Below, piece after piece: positions 28,046-36,776 of a DNA stretch of 64,000 nt (position 1 is its first letter; each line of letters begins with the position of its first letter). Origin of the DNA: G963667855 sp963667855 (lineage in GTDB: Bacteria; Planctomycetota; Phycisphaerae; UBA1845); assembly GCA_963667855.2 (NCBI GenBank), contig CAXXKI010000029.1:496001-560000 (forward strand), read 5' to 3'. The notes under the pieces were generated by a model. The model was not told the origin of the DNA. It saw nothing but the letters and a program-made list of their open reading frames with translations, and ran no database searches. A program made the position numbers and the translations under genes.

Positions 28046-28789
28046 ATGCAACCCAAACCAACTGAAAACCACAATACGGAATCGGCTCCTGGAAATACGG
28101 AACAGAACGGCAGCAAACCGCTGATCCGAACCTGCCCGATATGCTCCGAAGAGATTAAAGGTAAAACCAGGCACGTGCTTTACAAAGTAGAGGTGTGCGG
28201 CAGTTGTTATTATGGTTTCGCCAGCAACCGACATCTGGCATTCGCGATCGATTTTTTAGCCTCTTTATTTATCACCGTTTCTCTTGCTTTAGCATTCACG
28301 CGATTGTGCCGTTTATGCGATATAGGGTATACTGGAAGGTCCGTATACAATTTAGCCCCCTACTACCATCTACTTTTCGTTTCGTTAATCGCATTCCGGG
28401 ACGGCATTCGAGGGCATTCGCCGGGCAAGTTCCTCATGGGCGTACAAGTCGTCAGCAAAAACACGCTGATTCCAATAGGTTTAGGAGGTTCTTTTGTCCG
28501 CAATTCACCTATTAAGGGCTTTCTATTGGCGACCTTTTTTATCATCGCCTACACAGCCAATGGAGAATACATGAATGTGGCCTTTTTGTTTTTTCTGCTG
28601 TTTTTGGCTTACATGCTGCATAAAGGTCCGCGCTTAGGCGACGGGTTGGCCGGCACAAAAGTCATCTGGAAGAAGCATCGCTTCCAGATACCTTTCGACC
28701 AAAGAGGTTTGCTTTGCGGGGCATGCGGCTATAACTTAACCGGCAACGTCAGCGGCGTTTGCCCGGAATGTGGAACTGAAGCGATATAA
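28046..28789 (+). CDS. RDD-family membrane protein with N- and C-terminal zinc ribbons
   Basis: The 247-aa protein has an N-terminal CPICSEE...CGSC zinc-binding pair, then an RDD-type membrane region (LAFAIDFLASLFITVSLAL, then RDGIRGHSPGKFLMGVQVV), two more helices, and a C-terminal ribbon CGACGYNLTGNVSGVCPECG. That C-terminal ribbon recurs in three other genes of this window. It follows modC by 30 bp on the same strand but its role with molybdate uptake is doubtful. Its CPECG codons are intact, while the same point in two other genes carries a group II intron. Confidence 0.75.
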   Translation: MQPKPTENHNTESAPGNTEQNGSKPLIRTCPICSEEIKGKTRHVLYKVEVCGSCYYGFASNRHLAFAIDFLASLFITVSLALAFTRLCRLCDIGYTGRSVYNLAPYYHLLFVSLIAFRDGIRGHSPGKFLMGVQVVSKNTLIPIGLGGSFVRNSPIKGFLLATFFIIAYTANGEYMNVAFLFFLLFLAYMLHKGPRLGDGLAGTKVIWKKHRFQIPFDQRGLLCGACGYNLTGNVSGVCPECGTEAI

Positions 28790-28831
28790 CATTTCCGATA
28801 CCATATCTTGGGTAAACGGTTATTCTGCACT

Positions 28832-28931
28832 TCCGTCGGGTCTGTTGACCCGACCTACGAATCACGAGGCATCTGCGATCTTGCATTCGCCCGTCCCCCA
28901 CCCATGCGATAGAGTGCCGCTATGCGGCACT
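28832..28931. repeat. REP-like hairpins (family R2) downstream of the RDD gene
   Basis: Bases 28836-28857 hold TCGGGTCTGTTGACCCGA, one member of a palindromic family that also occurs near 43247, 43470 and 44745. Further on, AGTGCCGC/GCGGCACT at 28913-28931 is a separate perfect 8-bp hairpin with a 3-nt loop. Together they may end transcription from the mod-RDD side. Confidence 0.6.
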
Positions 28932-28940
28932 GCAACATTA

Positions 28941-29876
28941 CTACAGGTGTTCAAAGTCGTAAAGTTTTACGTTCTCTGGTTTGAACTTCGTTTGGGGTTT
29001 TATGGGTTTTGGTTCCTTGTTTTTCTCGTCTTTTGTGAGTTCTGCATCCTTTTCTTCGGCCGTTTTATTTTTATTGGGTATTTCCAATCGCGGGTAGGTT
29101 CTTTTTATTATGTCGCCGATCTCCAGGGGGATTCTGGCCAGGTTACGTTGATACGCATCGAAAGCTTCAAATTTATGCCTGGATGGTTTGGGGCGGCGGG
29201 GCTCTGATTGCTTCTTGATTTCCCGCGATAACCTGTTGTATTTCAGGGGGTTAGGTGTGCCGTCGAACGGTTTGGGTTCGTTTTGTAATTTTGCTTTTTT
29301 GGCGGGTCCGTTGCTTTTGCCGGTGGCGGGTTTCTGGCCGGTGAGTTTTTTCCCAGCGGGTTGCTCGTTAGAGATTGATCGGCCGATAGCGGCCTGGAGG
29401 TATCGGTCGGTTTGCTCGATTTTGCGTTCGGTTTTGAACTGGCGGATTTCCTTTATGGTCTGGTGAAACTGGCGGTTGAGCATGATTTCGTAGCGTTGGA
29501 GGCGGTTGTGGTCTTCCTCGCGAATCAGGGCTACGGCGTTTCGTTTGCTCATTTCGAATTCAAAGGCGTCGGTTTCGATGATCTGCAGCCGGCGGAGGCG
29601 GATGGTTATGACGATGAGTCGTTCGACGAGGACGTATTCGATGCCCGATTGGGGCTGGAAGTCGTTGTAGAACATTTCGGTGAGGCGGTCGAACTGTTTT
29701 TGTGTTTCGTAGGCCTCTTCGCGGGGTGCGATCATGTTGGAGAAGAGGCCGTACTTCTCGGCGTTCCTGCTGGATCTGACCTTTCCCGCGGCGGTTTTGG
29801 GGCCTGTGGATTTTTTTGCGTTTTTCCGGTTGGCTTTAATCTTCTTTTTTGATGTTTGTTTTGGTTTAGTTGGCAT
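28941..29876 (-). CDS. Basic NRKNA...STGPKT family protein of unknown function
   Basis: The 311-aa protein starts with a very Lys-rich tail and the motif NRKNAKKSTGPKTAAGK, then SSRNAEKYGLFSNM. A helical middle (residues 60-170) is followed by a low-complexity basic region and a tail ending KPENVKLYDFEHL. This N-terminal motif marks a widespread family in planctomycetes and acidobacteria whose job is unknown. GGAG lies 7 nt before the ATG. The gene sits at the edge of a repeat-rich zone. I know no enzymatic motif in it; the basic N-terminus could bind nucleic acid. Confidence 0.7.
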   Translation of the reverse strand: MPTKPKQTSKKKIKANRKNAKKSTGPKTAAGKVRSSRNAEKYGLFSNMIAPREEAYETQKQFDRLTEMFYNDFQPQSGIEYVLVERLIVITIRLRRLQIIETDAFEFEMSKRNAVALIREEDHNRLQRYEIMLNRQFHQTIKEIRQFKTERKIEQTDRYLQAAIGRSISNEQPAGKKLTGQKPATGKSNGPAKKAKLQNEPKPFDGTPNPLKYNRLSREIKKQSEPRRPKPSRHKFEAFDAYQRNLARIPLEIGDIIKRTYPRLEIPNKNKTAEEKDAELTKDEKNKEPKPIKPQTKFKPENVKLYDFEHL

Positions 29877-29924
29877 TTTCTTTCTCCTTTTCCCATCATT
29901 TCGGTTTCACATTAATAAGTGATT

Positions 29925-30400
29925 ACCACAAAGGCACTAAGACACAAAGAACGGCTTTTGGGTTGCGGACTATTCATTGGTTTCGAACCTGTCTGGTTGG
30001 GTCGTCGGCTCAGCGTCGGTGTATATTCGTTCCGTTGGGGCTGGTGCCCCGCCCTACTTGGTTTCCTGTGGCTTGTTTTGGTTAACCACAAAGACACTAA
30101 GACACAAAGAACGGCTTTTTTGATGCGGTCTATCCATAAGTATCGAGCTTGGTCGGTCGGGTTGTTGGCCCGTACCGGAGTATATGCCTTCCGTCGGGCG
30201 TGTTGCTCTAACCTTCCTGGTTGCTTATGCTTTGCTGTGGTTAACCGTAAGGCCGCGATAGCACAAATTGTGGCTTTGTTGCTTTCTTCCATCGCTTCTC
30301 TCCTTTTACGGCAGGCGTTTCTGCACCTGCGGTTACCTTTGAGGGCGGAGACGACACCTCCCTCCATACCTATAACGTAGACGGTGACCACCCTACGGGC
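29925..30400. repeat. Three tandem diverged repeats of about 160 bp (family R3)
   Basis: Units start at 29925, 30085 and 30244. The first two open with ACCACAAAGRCACTAAGACA and continue with a similar 110-bp body containing degenerate R2 hairpins; the third is more decayed (ACCGTAAGGCCGCGATAGCA). No open gene is convincing here. Bases 30400-30625 after the third unit show nothing I recognise. Confidence 0.75.
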
Positions 30401-30625
30401 GGTTTTGCGGCGGCCTGGAGTAACCGGCTGTAGTGAAAAACGGCGTTAACGATAGCGTGAGAGCTGTTTTTGAGGGTCGAGTTTTCCAGATATTGACGAA
30501 AAAAAAATTCTTAGTGCCACGAAGTGACATCGCGGCTTGGCGGAAGCGGAGGAGGTGTTTGGGGGGCTATTGGGGGACCGGTTGTTGGATGTTTTCTGAG
30601 CGGTTCAGGTGAGCTCAAGGGGGCT

Positions 30626-30652
30626 GAGTTAAGTAAGGCGTCCCCCGAACTC
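30626..30652. repeat. Half copy of REP family R1
   Basis: GAGTTAAGTAAGGCGTCCCCCGAACTCC is the right arm of the 75-bp R1 hairpin. The left arm in front of it is strongly decayed. Confidence 0.65.
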
Positions 30653-30667
30653 CTCGAAAAAAAAAAC

Positions 30668-31103
30668 GTGCCACTGCTCTGTGAGCAGTGATTACACATT
30701 TACCAATTTCCACCGCAAGTCTATTTGCATAAATCGCCGACGAAAAAAGTTTCCAGGAATACTATCGCCACGTATCAATGGACCGGTTTTGTGCTTTTAC
30801 ACTTTATTCATACTTTATTGACAATAAACCGTATATTGGTTTATTAATAACCACTGCTCTGTGAGCAGTGGTCGCACATCTACCTATTTCCATAGCGTGC
30901 CACTGAGCCGTAAGCGGTAATTACACATTTACCAATTTCCGCCGCAAGTCTATTTGCATAAATCGCCGACGAAAAAAGTTTCCAGGAATACTATCGCCAC
31001 GTATCAATAGACTGGTTTTGTGCTTTTACACTTTATTCATACTTTATTGACAATAAACCGTATATTGGTTTATTAATAACCACTGCTCACAGAGCAGTGG
31101 CAC
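30668..31103. repeat. Two tandem copies of a 229-bp repeat with terminal hairpins
   Basis: Copies begin near 30668 and 30897 and match almost base for base (for example AAATCGCCGACG at 30731 and 30960). Each starts and ends with a CCACTGCTC...GAGCAGTGG palindrome. Each holds an inner AATAAACC/GGTTTATT hairpin near its right end. It has no coding frame and looks like a MITE or a small structured RNA unit. An extra degenerate head piece (GTCGCACATCTACCTATTTCC) lies between the copies. Confidence 0.8.
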
Positions 31104-31124
31104 TCTAGTTCCGGAAGTACCACA

Positions 31125-31199
31125 AGTTCCGCGGACGCCTTACTTGACTCGATACGATTCCGAACTACGGTTGAATTAAGTAAAGCGTCCCCCAAACTC
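31125..31199 (+). repeat. REP hairpin family R1, complete copy
   Basis: Left arm AGTTCCGCGGACGCCTTACT, right arm GTAAAGCGTCCCCCAAACT, 75 bp overall. A further right-arm half copy follows at 31219-31245. The family resembles the REP sequences moved by RAYT transposases; no RAYT gene is in this window. Confidence 0.8.
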
Positions 31200-31448
31200 A
31201 TCCCCCGAACTCCCCGCTGAATTAAATAAAGCGTCCCCCGAACTCCCCGCGAACTTAGCCGTCCCGAACTCTCCGACGCAGTTGGCAGGTAGATTGGAGT
31301 ATGGAAAACTAACATAGAGGGTGGTACAATTTCCGGGGGCAGGTCAAAACCGCAAACGTGCAATTTTGTTTGACACAAATGACGAGGGCAAGTATTTAGA
31401 AGTCTGAGTTCGACGCTGAAAGTAAAGTCCTCGACATGGTTGTAGGTG

Positions 31449-32576
31449 ATGAAGAAACTGTTCGTAACGATTATCCTGGCGTTGCTCTCTCTAGGAATAG
31501 CTATAGTCTGGTTAATAACCCACGTGCCGGATTCAGACCTAACCGGTTATAACAACGAATACGGCGCCGCCCTCACCAGAACAGGATCGTCAGGACTTTC
31601 TATCTTGTTATTTCCGGGATTAATAGATACTGAAATAGACTACTGCGGCAGTAAAGAAGACGGTGACAAGTACTTAGCGACGCCAACCCAAACGCAATAC
31701 GTAAGAATTGAAGATGTTCACATCGGGAGTTTATATTTGGGAGACTTTGTTTTTATAAGGGATGCTTTTCGCTATGACGTAGATTACACCATTGTAGTTC
31801 CTTGCTGGGCGATATTCGTCGCTGCAATTGCTTATCCAGCATTTCGCCTAGGTCGGAGAATAATTTATCGAAGAAAATATAACCAATTCCCCCACTGCAA
31901 AAAGTGCAATTACAACCTGACAGGTAACGAAAGTGGTTACTGCCCGGAGTGTGGGGAGATAACTAGCGGGGATGTTTTGTCCGCTGAGTGGCAAAAGTGG
32001 GCGAAGGCTCCCACCATCGTTGAACATGCCTCTCTTTTAGGTATTTCCTGCTACGGGATATTGGGTGTCAGTGATCCCGCCCCATGGAACGAATCGTGGT
32101 TTTATCTTATTCTGGGTTTTCTAGCTGGTTCAGTTTGGATCTGGCTGGTGTATGTCTACTGTGTAAGGATCGTTACTTGTTGGCTGTCGAGGAGACGCGA
32201 TGAGAACAATCAACAAGAACCTGTGCAAAAACGGCGGTGGATTGTTGGGGCATGCTGTGTTTCTTTGTTAATCTCAAGCATGTTTTACCCTTGGCCTTTA
32301 TTTCTCCGGTTTCGTCTCAGTCAGAGCGCGTTTGATGCAGCGTTAACGGATTTCCGTGCAGGTGAATTTAACGGCGGAAGTTGGGTAGGTTTATATTATG
32401 TGCATAGTGTCCAGGATCACCCCAAAGATTACTTTCAGACAGTTCTTTTCAGGACAGGGGGCACATACGACTACCCGTTGGGGTTTGAATACGATTCCGA
32501 TCCAGAACATTATAGGTTGGGATACGGTGCGGTCCAAGTAAGTTCGTTCTGGTATATGTTTACCGAAGTGTGGTGA
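31449..32576 (+). CDS. Membrane protein with central zinc ribbon
   Basis: The ATG at 31449 directly follows an in-frame GTG. The 375-aa product has an N-terminal hydrophobic helix (LFVTIILALLSLGIAIVWLI), a soluble part, a second helix near residue 125, then the zinc ribbon CKKCNYNLTGNESGYCPECGE at about 155-180. Two or three more membrane segments follow (LLGISCYGILGVSD, LILGFLAGSVWIWLVYVYCV, GACCVSLLISSMFYPW). Here the ribbon is internal, not C-terminal as in its relatives. The function is unknown. It lies between REP hairpins in the accessory zone. Confidence 0.65.
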   Translation: MKKLFVTIILALLSLGIAIVWLITHVPDSDLTGYNNEYGAALTRTGSSGLSILLFPGLIDTEIDYCGSKEDGDKYLATPTQTQYVRIEDVHIGSLYLGDFVFIRDAFRYDVDYTIVVPCWAIFVAAIAYPAFRLGRRIIYRRKYNQFPHCKKCNYNLTGNESGYCPECGEITSGDVLSAEWQKWAKAPTIVEHASLLGISCYGILGVSDPAPWNESWFYLILGFLAGSVWIWLVYVYCVRIVTCWLSRRRDENNQQEPVQKRRWIVGACCVSLLISSMFYPWPLFLRFRLSQSAFDAALTDFRAGEFNGGSWVGLYYVHSVQDHPKDYFQTVLFRTGGTYDYPLGFEYDSDPEHYRLGYGAVQVSSFWYMFTEVW

Positions 32577-32769
32577 GGTTTTTGAGCATCATTGGATACA
32601 ATTCAGCAGTAATTCAGTGGACACACACTTTATCTCTGCCTCGTCTTCGGGCGAGGGCCTGGTTTCTTTGGCGTCAGGTTTCGCCCGGTGCTTGATTCGA
32701 TCTTCTTGACATAATCCATACCGCCACACGGACGCCCGGTACGGATTTTCCTTCGCAGCAGGGCTATCA

Positions 32770-32844
32770 AGTTCAGGGGACGCTTTATTTAACTCGATAC
32801 GATTCCGCACTACGGTCGAATTAAGTAAAGCGTCCCCCGAACTC
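32770..32844 (+). repeat. REP hairpin family R1, complete copy with trailing half repeats
   Basis: Left arm AGTTCAGGGGACGCTTTATT, right arm GTAAAGCGTCCCCCGAACT, 75 bp. It is followed by another right-arm fragment and a short CGAACT-type microrepeat to about 32895. Confidence 0.8.
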
Positions 32845-32976
32845 CAAAGCGTCCCCCGAACTCGAACTCGAACTTCGAACTTCGAACTCGCCGCCGGAAC
32901 CGTTCGCATGGACCGCTCCCGTCGACAGATTTTTCAGTAAAACCATTATACGCAAAAAGGCGAAAGTAATACCGCC

Positions 32977-33112
32977 CTAGTTGCTGCAATTCGCGTCAGC
33001 CACGATGTCCATACCACTATAGCAAAGCTGAAAAACCGCGAAATCCATCAGATCGACCGTACCATCCCAATTAAAGTCACTGCTCTGGCACGGTTCAACG
33101 TATTCATGGGGG
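32977..33112 (-). pseudogene. Remnant of a dockerin-like C-terminus
   Basis: Read on the minus strand, about 42 codons give YVEPCQSSDFNWDGTVDLMD and then FAVFQLCYSG, ending in TAG at 32977-32979. DFNWDGTVDLMDF is an EF-hand-like repeat as found at the ends of planctomycete exported proteins. The rest of the gene is gone: at 33113 the coding frame meets a repeat element (family R4). Confidence 0.7.
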
Positions 33113-33300
33113 AGGGGGACAGCCTCTTATTATCCTCGCCTATAGTTACTAAATTCACAAACGCCTGCCTTCTGTTGACAAAACAGGAGGCGGGCGATTG
33201 CATTTGACATCTCTGCTCCCGACGAGTTGGCCGACTACTTCCGTCGGTATACTTTTCGCCAATGCCGCGAGCCGCCCGAATCGTCATCGGGAGCGTGCCA
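33113..33300 (+). repeat. Repeat family R4, copy 1
   Basis: The unit begins GGGGGACAGCCTCTTATTATCC and contains a strong hairpin around 33162-33196 (GCCTGCCTTCTGTT / AACAGGAGGCGGGC). Its right part, through GCCAATGCCGCGAGCCGCC, resembles the right parts of the copies at 33589 and 34588. It borders the dockerin remnant. Confidence 0.7.
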
Positions 33301-33384
33301 CGCCATTTCACTCAACGCGGAAACAATCGCCAGGACGTCTTCTTCGCGTAGGCTTATAAAGCGTATCGCAATGTTTCCAGCCGG

Positions 33385-33588
33385 TCAGAGTACGCCTTGC
33401 GGATTGTGATCTGCAGATTCGCAGGCATCACGCCCTGATCCGGGCCGCTGTCGCCATGCGTAATAAAGTATGCCGGCCGCTGCGGTTGCTGCTATACATA
33501 TCAGGGTTTTCTCAAAGCCATAGTACTTGATCAGGTATCCCTCTGTTACAAAGCCCAGGAGAAAACCGACATCCAGCAGGCTGAGGCT
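33385..33588 (-). pseudogene. Remnant of the C-terminal end of a membrane transporter (MFS-like)
   Basis: The minus strand reads LLDVGFLLGFVTEGYLIKYY, then GFEKTLICIAATAAAGILYYAWRQR in two pieces, ending at a stop at 33385. Two hydrophobic segments with a short loop followed by a basic end resemble the last helices of a major-facilitator permease. No upstream part exists: the frame runs into repeat R4 at 33589. Confidence 0.45.
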
Positions 33589-33780
33589 GAGGGACAGCCT
33601 CTTATTATCCTTTCCTATAATTTCTAAATTCACAATCACCTGCCTTCTGTTGATAAAACAGGAGGTGGGCGATTGCCATTCGACATCGCAGCTCCCGACG
33701 AATTAACCGCCGATTTTTGACGGTATATCTTCCTCTAATGCCGACCCATTCGCGTACAGCTCCGCCGTTTAGTATGACAG
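33589..33780 (+). repeat. Repeat family R4, copy 2
   Basis: It starts GAGGGACAGCCTCTTATTATCC, has the same CCTGCCTTCTGTT / AACAGGAGGTGGG hairpin, and its right part continues CTAATGCCGACCCATTCGCG. Its left edge abuts the transporter remnant. Confidence 0.7.
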
Positions 33781-33867
33781 CGCTACGTATCATCGAGTAA
33801 ACAAAAGCGTTTTCTACGGCTTTTATAAGATGCCTCGTTACGCTCCTGATAGTATTCGCTTCGGAAT

Positions 33868-34578
33868 AGTTCGGGGGACATACGACTTAATTCAGATGAT
33901 CCGGACTTGAATGGCGGGATATGTCACGTATTCGGCTCAATCACAGGGGTAGGTGATCGCCATTTTCGGCAACAGCTTATGATAAATCGACCGACAGCTT
34001 CTATCGGCGTATTTTCCTCCAATGCCGGTCCATTCGCCTACCTCTCCGCCGTTCAGGAAAACGAGGCGGCGGTATCGTCAAACGCTCAAGATTGGTTACC
34101 ATGGAACTAACGGTGTGAACCAAGCACGTTAACATGGGTACGGAAATAGGATTGAGACATGGCCAAACGCGGTTCAAAGAAAGCGGCTAAACCATCCAGA
34201 ATCCCGTCCCCCGGACTCCGGCTAGGTGCGGCGCTGGCAAAGTGCACGAAAGCTGAGCTGATCGATGTTCTCGTGGGATTGGCCAGAGATGATCGGGCAG
34301 TTTTCCGGCGGCTTGCGACGCGTTTCGAGTTGCAGAGTTCGCCCGACGAACTTTTGATATTGACACGTCAAGCAATTGTCGAGGCCACGGCCTTCGACGA
34401 GCGACACTCCAATTACAACTTCGACTATGACTACGATGCCTACGCTGAAGTACAACGTAACTTGCACCGTTTGATCGAAATGGGGCAACTGCAATCGGCG
34501 ATGGAGCTGTCGCTGGAGTTGATGGCCAGTGGAAGCCGCCAGGTCGAGATGAGTGATGAGGGATTGATGACCGAGGAC
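33868..34578 (+). repeat. Left copy of a 0.71-kb tandem duplication
   Basis: This block, from the R1 half arm AGTTCGGGGGACATACGACT through 140 codons of the gene at 34159, recurs at 34832-35544 with only scattered differences (offset 964-965 bp). Identity ends abruptly at GAGGACAT, where the left copy switches into repeat R4. Confidence 0.9.
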
Positions 34579-34629
34579 ATGGACGCGAGGGACAGCCACT
34601 TATTATTCTTACCTAAATTTCCTAAATAA
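34159..34629 (+). pseudogene. Truncated duplicate of the 196-aa protein at 35124
   Basis: The first 140 codons match the downstream gene with only about six substitutions. The last 17 codons (DARDSHLLFLPKFPK and neighbours) are encoded by repeat R4, which replaces the true C-terminal 57 residues. The start and its AGGATTGAG leader are kept, so a chimeric protein could still be made. It is best read as a damaged gene copy. Confidence 0.75.
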
Positions 34630-34790
34630 CTTTTCGCCTGTCTCCTGATGATAAATTAGGAGGCGGGCTTTTCTTCTTCGTGTTGTTCGCGTTCGAATTG
34701 ACGGACAACACCAATAGGTATATTTTCAAGCAACGCCGCGAGCCGCCTGAATCGTGATCGAAATCGAGAGCTTGCCCCGTGAAAGAATCC
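34588..34790 (+). repeat. Repeat family R4, copy 3
   Basis: It begins GAGGGACAGCCACTTATTATTC, holds a hairpin CGCCTGTCTCCTGA...TTAGGAGGCGGG near 34635-34667, and its right part reads CAACGCCGCGAGCCGCCTGAATCGTGATCG. It truncates the gene at 34159. Confidence 0.7.
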
Positions 34791-34831
34791 TGCCGATCGA
34801 AGCCGAATAGTTCGGGGAATAGTTCGGAAAT

Positions 34832-34870
34832 AGTTCGGGGGACATACGACTTAATTCAGATAATCCGGAC
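34832..34870 (+). repeat. REP family R1 half copy with microrepeats
   Basis: AGTTCGGGGGACATACGACT is the left arm only. Just before it, ATAGTTCGG is repeated three times (34807-34840). The same half copy lies at 33868 as part of the duplication. Confidence 0.7.
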
Positions 34871-35123
34871 TTGAATGGCGGGATATGTCACGTATTCGGC
34901 TCAATCACAGGGGGTAGGCGATCGCCATTTTCGGCAACAGCTTACGATAAATCGACCGACAGCTTCTATCGGCGTATTTTCCTCCAATGCCGGTCCATTC
35001 GCCTACCTCTCCGCCGTTCAGGAAAACGAGGCGGCGGTATCGTCAAACGCTCAAGATTGGTTACCATGGAACTAACGGTGTGAACCAAGCACGTTAACAT
35101 GGGTACGGAAATAGGATTGAGAC

Positions 35124-35714
35124 ATGGCCAAACGCGGTTCAAAGAAAGCGACGAAACCATCCAGAATCCCGGACCCCGGGCTCCGACTAGGTGCGGCGCT
35201 GGCAAAGTGCACGAAAGCTGAGCTGATTGATGTTCTCGTGGGATTGGCCAGAGATGATCGGGCAGTTCTCCGGCGGCTCGCGACGCGTTTCGAGTTGCAG
35301 AGCTCGCCCGACGAAATTTTGATATTGACACGTCAAGCGATTGCCGAGGCCACGGCCTTCGACGAGCGACACTCCAATTACAACTTCGACTATGACTACG
35401 ATGCCTACGCTGAAGTACAACGTAACCTGCACCGTTTGATCGAAATGGGGCAACTGCAATCGGCGATGGAGCTGTCGCTGGAGTTGATGGCTAGTGGAAG
35501 CCGCCAGGTCGAGATGAGTGATGAGGGACTGATGGCCGAGGACATTGAGATGTGTCTCAGTGTGGTTCTGAAAGCCCTCCGGAAGTGTGATCTATCGGCA
35601 GCAGAGGTGATTGCATGGTGCGCGAAGATGATCAAAGCGGATCGCGTGGGCTTTATCTGCGATCAGGAGCTTCGGGCATTGCGACAACAATTCGAGGACG
35701 CTCCGCCGCTATGA
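35124..35714 (+). CDS. Helical protein of unknown function, intact copy
   Basis: The 196-aa protein has a basic start (MAKRGSKKATKPSR) followed by helical segments: CTKAELIDVLVGLARDDRAV, LRRLATRFELQSS, a Tyr/Asp-rich NYNFDYDYDAY, and a helical C-terminus. The pattern ELIDxLxxLAxxDxxxxxxL recalls DUF6880-like proteins linked with SWIM zinc fingers, but this is only a resemblance. It is the complete member of a recent tandem pair; the other copy at 34159 has lost its C-terminus. Confidence 0.6.
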   Translation: MAKRGSKKATKPSRIPDPGLRLGAALAKCTKAELIDVLVGLARDDRAVLRRLATRFELQSSPDEILILTRQAIAEATAFDERHSNYNFDYDYDAYAEVQRNLHRLIEMGQLQSAMELSLELMASGSRQVEMSDEGLMAEDIEMCLSVVLKALRKCDLSAAEVIAWCAKMIKADRVGFICDQELRALRQQFEDAPPL

Positions 35715-35835
35715 CCCATCGCCGATCTCTCACGCGGATCCTGAGTCCTGGCGAAACAACTTACGCACGCTCACCGGAAGAACACAGCTATTGAACTGTT
35801 AAACGAACCGATTCCGGTAAGAAGTTTACCGCTAG

Positions 35836-36759
35836 CTAAAATACCGCGGGCATGCCCATAAGGATATCCGCAATCGCAAAAACCGACAGCACCAGGCTGA
35901 CAACACCATTGATCGTGAAGAAAGCGAGATTCACCTTCGAAAAATCGTTCGGCTTCACGCACAGGTTCTCTGCCAGCAGCAGAATCCCGGCCAACAAAAC
36001 CCCGGTGAAGTACAGCCAGCCCAGATGCGACAGGAAACCCACCGATACCAGAAAAACCACCACGCAACAATGCATCAACCTGGTCAACAGGAGTGCCCGG
36101 GCAGGTCCTATGCGGGAAGGCAGGCTAAAAAGCCCCTCCGCCCGGTCAATCTCAATATCCTGGCAGGAATAGATAATATCAAAACCGGCTATCCAGCAGG
36201 CCACCGTCGCCAAAAGAAGGAAAGCGGTCCAGCCAACACCGATTGGATTTATGGCAATCCACGCCGCAAGCGGGGATAGTCCAATCGCCGCCCCCAGCCA
36301 CAGATGAGAAAACCTGGTAAATCGTTTTGCGTAAGAATAACTGCACAAAAAAAGCAAAACCGGAACCGCAAAAATAAGCGGGTAAGGATTATCAAACCGC
36401 CAGTAAAAACCAGCACACGCCAGGACAAACACGACAGCCGAGCCAGCTAGAAAACTCCACGCCTGCCCCCTGGTCAGCCGCCCCGCAGGCAGAGCCCTGT
36501 TCGCCGTCCGCAGATTCCGAGCGTCTATGGCGGCATCGGCAATACGGTTAAAGGTCATCGCCACCGACCGGGCGGCGACCATACACAGAACTATCAAACC
36601 CAAATGGGTAAGCGTTGGAAGCCCCTCCTCCAATTGCCGACCGGCAAGAAAAGCGGCGATCAACGCAAACGGAAGAGCAAACACCGAGTGCGAAAACTTT
36701 ATCGTCTCCGCCCATTCACGCAAAGACACCCGGTTTTTATCTACAACTTTCGCGTCCAC
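35836..36759 (-). CDS. UbiA-family prenyltransferase (MqnP-like, menaquinone)
   Basis: The 307-aa membrane protein has about nine helices and both Asp-rich Mg-diphosphate motifs of the UbiA family: NRIADAAIDARN near residue 72 and DIIYSCQDIEIDRAEG near 195. It starts at GTG. It attaches the polyprenyl chain to the aromatic quinone precursor at the inner membrane. With UbiX- and UbiE-type genes just upstream and no Men genes seen, the futalosine route (MqnP) is the likely setting; this is inferred from context. Confidence 0.85.
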   Translation of the reverse strand: MDAKVVDKNRVSLREWAETIKFSHSVFALPFALIAAFLAGRQLEEGLPTLTHLGLIVLCMVAARSVAMTFNRIADAAIDARNLRTANRALPAGRLTRGQAWSFLAGSAVVFVLACAGFYWRFDNPYPLIFAVPVLLFLCSYSYAKRFTRFSHLWLGAAIGLSPLAAWIAINPIGVGWTAFLLLATVACWIAGFDIIYSCQDIEIDRAEGLFSLPSRIGPARALLLTRLMHCCVVVFLVSVGFLSHLGWLYFTGVLLAGILLLAENLCVKPNDFSKVNLAFFTINGVVSLVLSVFAIADILMGMPAVF

Positions 36760-36776
36760 GTCAGGCCAATGCCCTC

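Noticed and set aside
30668..31103. CRISPR-like array
   Set aside because: The repeat unit is 229 bp with only two copies and no spacers; no cas genes are present.
32589..32909. 106-codon frame on the minus strand
   Set aside because: Most of it is translated REP hairpin (SSGDALLNSTVVRNRIE also appears in other R1 copies), so it is not a gene.
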